Source of the DNA: Nephrocerus scutellatus
Taxonomy: Eukaryota; Arthropoda; Insecta; Diptera; Pipunculidae
Length of the DNA: 64,000 bases
NCBI GenBank assembly: GCA_947095585.1
Contig: OX352761.1
Coordinates: forward strand, 64,308,882-64,372,881
Direction: 5' to 3'
The position numbers and the translations under genes were made by a program. Below are positions 60,575-64,000 of this stretch, piece by piece. The notes under the pieces are model-generated. The model did no database searches, was not told the origin of the DNA, and was given only the letters and a program-made list of their open reading frames with translations. Every line of letters starts with the position of its first letter. Position 1 is the first letter of the stretch.

Positions 60575-62565
60575 CCGATATTAGTGTCGGTTCCATGGTT
60601 TTCGGGGTCGCTGAGTTGAATGGTGATGGTAAGACAGCTCTATGGCGATGGGGTTGATAACTGAGGGGTGGGGGGGTGGCCGATATTAGTGTCGATTCTA
60701 TGGTTTTCGGGTTCGCTGAGTTGAATGGTGATGGCAAGACAGCTCTAGGGGGATGGCGTTAATAACTGTGGGGGGGGGGGGTTACCGATATTAGTGTCGA
60801 TTCTATGGTTTTCGGGGTCGCTGAGTTGAATGGTGATGGTAAGGCAGCTCTAGGGCGATGGGGTTGATAACTGAGGGGGGGTGACCGATATTAGTGTTGA
60901 TTCTATGGTTTTCGGGGTCGCTGAGTTGAATGGTGATGGTAAGGCAGCTCTAGGGCGATGGGGTTGATAACTGAGGGGGGGGGGTGACCGATATTAGTGT
61001 TGATTCTATGGTTTTCGGGGTCGCTGAGTTGAATGGTGATGGAAAGACAGCTCTAGGGGGATGGGGTCGATAACTGAGGGGGGGGTGACCGATGTTAGGG
61101 TCGATTCTATGGTTTTCGGGGTCGCTGAGTTGAATGGTGATGGTAAGACAGCTCTAGGGGGATGGGGTCGATAACTGAGGGGGGGGGGTTACCGATATTA
61201 GTGTCGATTCTATGGTTTTCGGGTTCGCTGAGTTGAATGGTGATGGCAAGACAGCTCTAGGGGGATGGGGTTGATAACTGTGGGGGGGGGTTACCGATAT
61301 TAGTTTCGATTCTATGGTTTTCGGGGTCGCTGAGTTGAATAGTGATGGTAAGGCAGCTCTAGGGCGATGGGGTTGATAACTGAGGGGGGGGGGTGACCGA
61401 TATTAGTGTTGATTCTATGGTTTTCGGGGTCGCTGAGTTGAATGGTGATGGTAAGACAGCTCAGACAACTGAGGGGTGGGGGTGCCCGATATTAGTGTCG
61501 ATTTTATGGTTTTCGGGGTCGCTGAGTTGAATGGTGATGGTAAGGCAGCTCTAGGGCGATGGGGTTGATAACTGAGGGGGGGGTGACCGATATTAGTGTT
61601 GATTCTATGGTTTTCGGGGTCGCTGAGTTGAATGGTGATGGTAAGACAGCTCTAGGGGGATGGGGTCGATAGCTGGGGGGGTGACCGATATTAGTATCGA
61701 TTCTATGGTTTTCTGGGTAGCTGAATTGAATGGTGATGGTAAGACAGCTCTATGGGGATGCGGTTGATAATTGAGGTGGGGGGGTGACCGATATTAGTGT
61801 CGATTCTATGGTTTTCGGGTCGCTGAGTTGAATGGTGATAGTAAGACAGCTCTAGGGGGATGGGGTCGATAACTGAGAGGTGGTGGGGTGACCGATATTA
61901 GTGTCGATTCTATGGTTTTCGGGGTCGCTGAGTTGAACGGTGATGGTAAGACAGCCCTATAGGGATGGGGTCGATAAATGAGGGGTGGTGGGGTGACCGA
62001 TATTAGTGTCGATTCTATGGTTTTCGGGGTCGCTGAGTTGAATGGTGATGGTATGACAGCTCTAGGGGGCTGGGGTCGATAGCTGGGGGGGTGACCGATA
62101 TTAGGATCTATTCTATGGTTTTCGTGGTCGCTGAGTTGAATGGTGATGGTAAGACAGCTCTAGGGTGATGGGGTCGATAACTGAGGGGGGGGTGACCGAT
62201 ATTAGTGTCGATTCTATGATTTTCGGGGTCGCTGAGTTGAATGGTGATGGCAAGGCAGCTCTAGGGGGATGGGGTCGATAACTGAGGGGTGGGGGTGCCC
62301 GATATTAGTGTCGATTTTATGGTTTTCGGGGTCGCTGAGTTGAATGGTGATGGTAAGACAGCTATAGGGGGATGGGGTCGATAACTGAGGGGGCTGACCG
62401 ATATTAGTGTCCATTCCATAGTTCTCGGGACCACTGAGATTAATAGTCTAATAATAGTATAATAGTATAATAATTAATAGGTATGACACTCCTATGGGTA
62501 AGTTGTCTCCCCGGAGGTGACCGATATCAGTGTTGATCATATAGTTTTCGGGGTCGCTGAGATTA
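60575..62565 (+). repeat. about 102-bp G-rich minisatellite array, roughly 20 units
   Basis: Same unit as 5813-9055, with variants such as AAGGCAGCTCTAGGGCGATG. G runs of 5 to 11 end each unit. The four-unit block order of the H1 array is not evident here. A short (TAATAATAG)-like insertion is at 62448-62480, near the right edge. Confidence 0.95.
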
Positions 62566-62683
62566 GCTGAGACAACGGCTTCTCGACGAATTGAAGCGAC
62601 TATCTTGACAGAAAAGGGACTGTGTGGAACAGTTTTTATCCGACGGATAGCACTCATTTCGACGTCGTCCTTTTAAATTCAAG
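62566..62683 (+). pseudogene. helicase C-terminal remnant in H5
   Basis: Corresponds to 9186-9345 of H1 with a deletion: GACAACGGCTTCTC, then GAAGCGACTATCTTGACAGA, AAAGGGACTGTGTGGAACAG and ATAGCACTCATTTCGACG. The frame would read EATILTEKGLCGTVFIRRIA-like residues. Truncated by the inserted LTR. Confidence 0.7.
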
Positions 62684-64000
62684 TGTGAGGAACAAAATTC
62701 TTGTGGCCGAATTTTGTTCACAGAAAACATGCAATATACTTTTTACCAAATTCGGGTGCACCCTGAACCACGCAGTGCAACCACCAAGCGCATATGAAAA
62801 CAAAACAGCCAAAACAGCATCACGCCACCGGATTGACCAATCACAGCGCAGCACGCTATTTAGAATTTTTCAAGGCGTCAAGGCTCGTCACCATTCACGT
62901 CGCTCGTCGTCACTAACGTCAAAGCTCGTCACCATTCTCGTCGATACACACGTCACTTTGTCAAGGCATTACTCAGGTCACTCACGTCAAGGCTCGACGA
63001 TACTCACGTCACTTTGTCAAGGCATTACTCACGTTACTAACGTCAAGGCTCGTCACCATTCACGTCGCTCGTCGTCACTAACGTCAAAGCTCGTCACCAT
63101 TCTCGTCGATACTCACGTCACTTTGTCTAGGCATTACTCACGTCACTAACGTCAAGGCTCGTCACCATTCTCGTCGAAACTCACGTCACTTTGTCAAGGC
63201 ATTACTCATTTCGCTCACGTCTAGGCTCGTCGATACTCACGTCAATTTTTCAAGGCATTACTCACGTTACTAACGTCAAGGCTCGTCACCATTCACGTCG
63301 CTCGTCGTCACTAACGTCAAGGCTCGTCACCATTCACGTCAGTCACGTCACTTCGTCAAGGCATTACTCAGGTCACTAACGTCAAGGCTCTTCACCATTC
63401 ACGTCAGTCACGTCACTTCGTCAAGGCATTACCCACGTTACTAACGTCAAGGCTCGTCACCATTCACGTCGCTCGTCGTCACTAACGTCAAAGCTCGTCA
63501 CCATTCTCGTCGATACACACGTCACTTTGTCAAGGCATTACTCAGGTCACTCACGTCAAGGCTCGTCACCATTCACGTCGCTCGTCGTCACTAACGTCAA
63601 AGCTCGTCGCCATTCTCGTCGATACTCACGTCACTTTGTCAAGGCATTACTCACGTTACTAACGTCAAGGCTCGTCACCATTCACGTTGCTCGTCGTCAC
63701 TAACGTCAAAGCTCGTCACCATTCTCGTCGATACTCACGTCACTTTGTCAAGGCATTACTCACGTTACTAACGTCAAGGCTCGTCACCATTCACGTCGCT
63801 CGTCGTCAATAACGTCAAAGCTCGTCACCATTCTCGTCGATACTCACGTCACTTTGTCAAGGCATTACTCACGTCACTAACGTCAAGGCTCTTCACCATT
63901 CACGTCAGTCACGTCACTTCGTCAAGGCATTACCAACCAAAAGGCCAACCATTACAACGTCAAAGGCTAACCCATCGCTCAGGACTTGCGCTCGTCAAAG
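62684..64000 (+). repeat. E7: start of an E3-type LTR, plus strand, runs off the window
   Basis: Begins TGTGAGGAACAAAATTCTTG and follows the E3 LTR start closely to about 62868 (CATCACGCCACCGGATTGAC; GCACGCTATTTAGAATTTTT). There it jumps over the TATA box and all 95-bp units into the ACGTCA-type short repeats, which fill 62870-63930. The last 60 bases (AACGTCAAAGGCTAACCCAT; GCGCTCGTCAAAG) correspond to sequence near 17500 of the E3 LTR. Internal region and partner LTR lie outside. Confidence 0.8.

Larger units (their letters stand above)
60292..62683 (+). mobile_element. H5: Helitron relic with minisatellite, sister of H1
   Basis: Starts TCTATATATATAAAATAG after an A and follows H1 closely through 60575 (CTAGCTCTGGAACGCCTTGA; GGCTGTGGGAGGCTGCTGCC). 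The minisatellite (60575-62565) is followed by the same junction as H1 (GTGTCCATTCCATAGTTCTC) and a shorter helicase remnant to 62683. There an LTR (62684 onward) cuts it, so its 3' end is not in the window. Confidence 0.8.

Noticed and set aside
62622..63149. Plus-strand ORF of 175 codons crossing H5 and the LTR
   Set aside because: It spans a transposon junction and then short tandem repeats.

Overview
The window looks like a transposon-packed piece of an insect nuclear genome, most likely a fly. The evidence is several gypsy-group (errantivirus-like) elements with an env gene, tRNA-Lys-type primer sites, an insect-style TATA/initiator pair in one LTR, Helitrons, RTE-like LINEs, and intron-split exons of an INPP5A-type inositol phosphatase. 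No prokaryotic gene, rRNA, tRNA or CRISPR array was found. The only recognisable host gene is the 3' half of the phosphatase at 42179-42751.

Layout. 1-4104: decayed minus-strand errantivirus-like element E1, split by a dispersed repeat (here called R-box) at 3386-3795. 4105-5383: R-box repeats. 5384-25390: element E2 (plus strand), a nest. Its 5' LTR is split by Helitron H1 (5538-about 9590), which carries a 3.2-kb G-rich minisatellite. Its gag, protease, pol and env follow but are broken. Its 3' LTR is split by a hAT transposon (16541-24675), which is itself split by E3 (17341-24379, minus strand). E3 is a young LTR element with 2.3-2.4 kb LTRs flanking one intact 739-codon SAP-Gag-protease gene and no polymerase.

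25884-28052: Helitron H2. 28405-34409: three LINE pieces (L1, L2, L3) and a Helitron helicase scrap. L3 is interrupted by errantivirus-like element E4 (34410-41198, target duplication CACG) and resumes at 41203. 42179-43566: phosphatase exons. 43570-47640: mostly unassigned sequence with several local tandem duplications. 47895-49053: two small Helitrons head to tail, then a mariner-like element (49055-49990) with an in-frame shortened transposase. 50178-about 53130: E5, a second, degenerate member of the SAP-Gag group. 54155-60291: errantivirus-like element E6, with a 246-bp MITE in its env. 60292-62683: Helitron H5, sister of H1 with the same minisatellite. 62684-64000: the start of a plus-strand LTR related to E3.

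How the parts relate. Nothing here appears autonomous. The env-bearing elements all have broken pol genes, the Helitrons lack most of Rep/helicase, and E3 encodes only Gag and protease, so it would need a polymerase from another element. The nesting gives relative ages: E2 before H1 and hAT, hAT before E3; L3 before E4; E6 before H5 before the last LTR. All calls were made by eye from translations and repeat alignment; no database search was possible.
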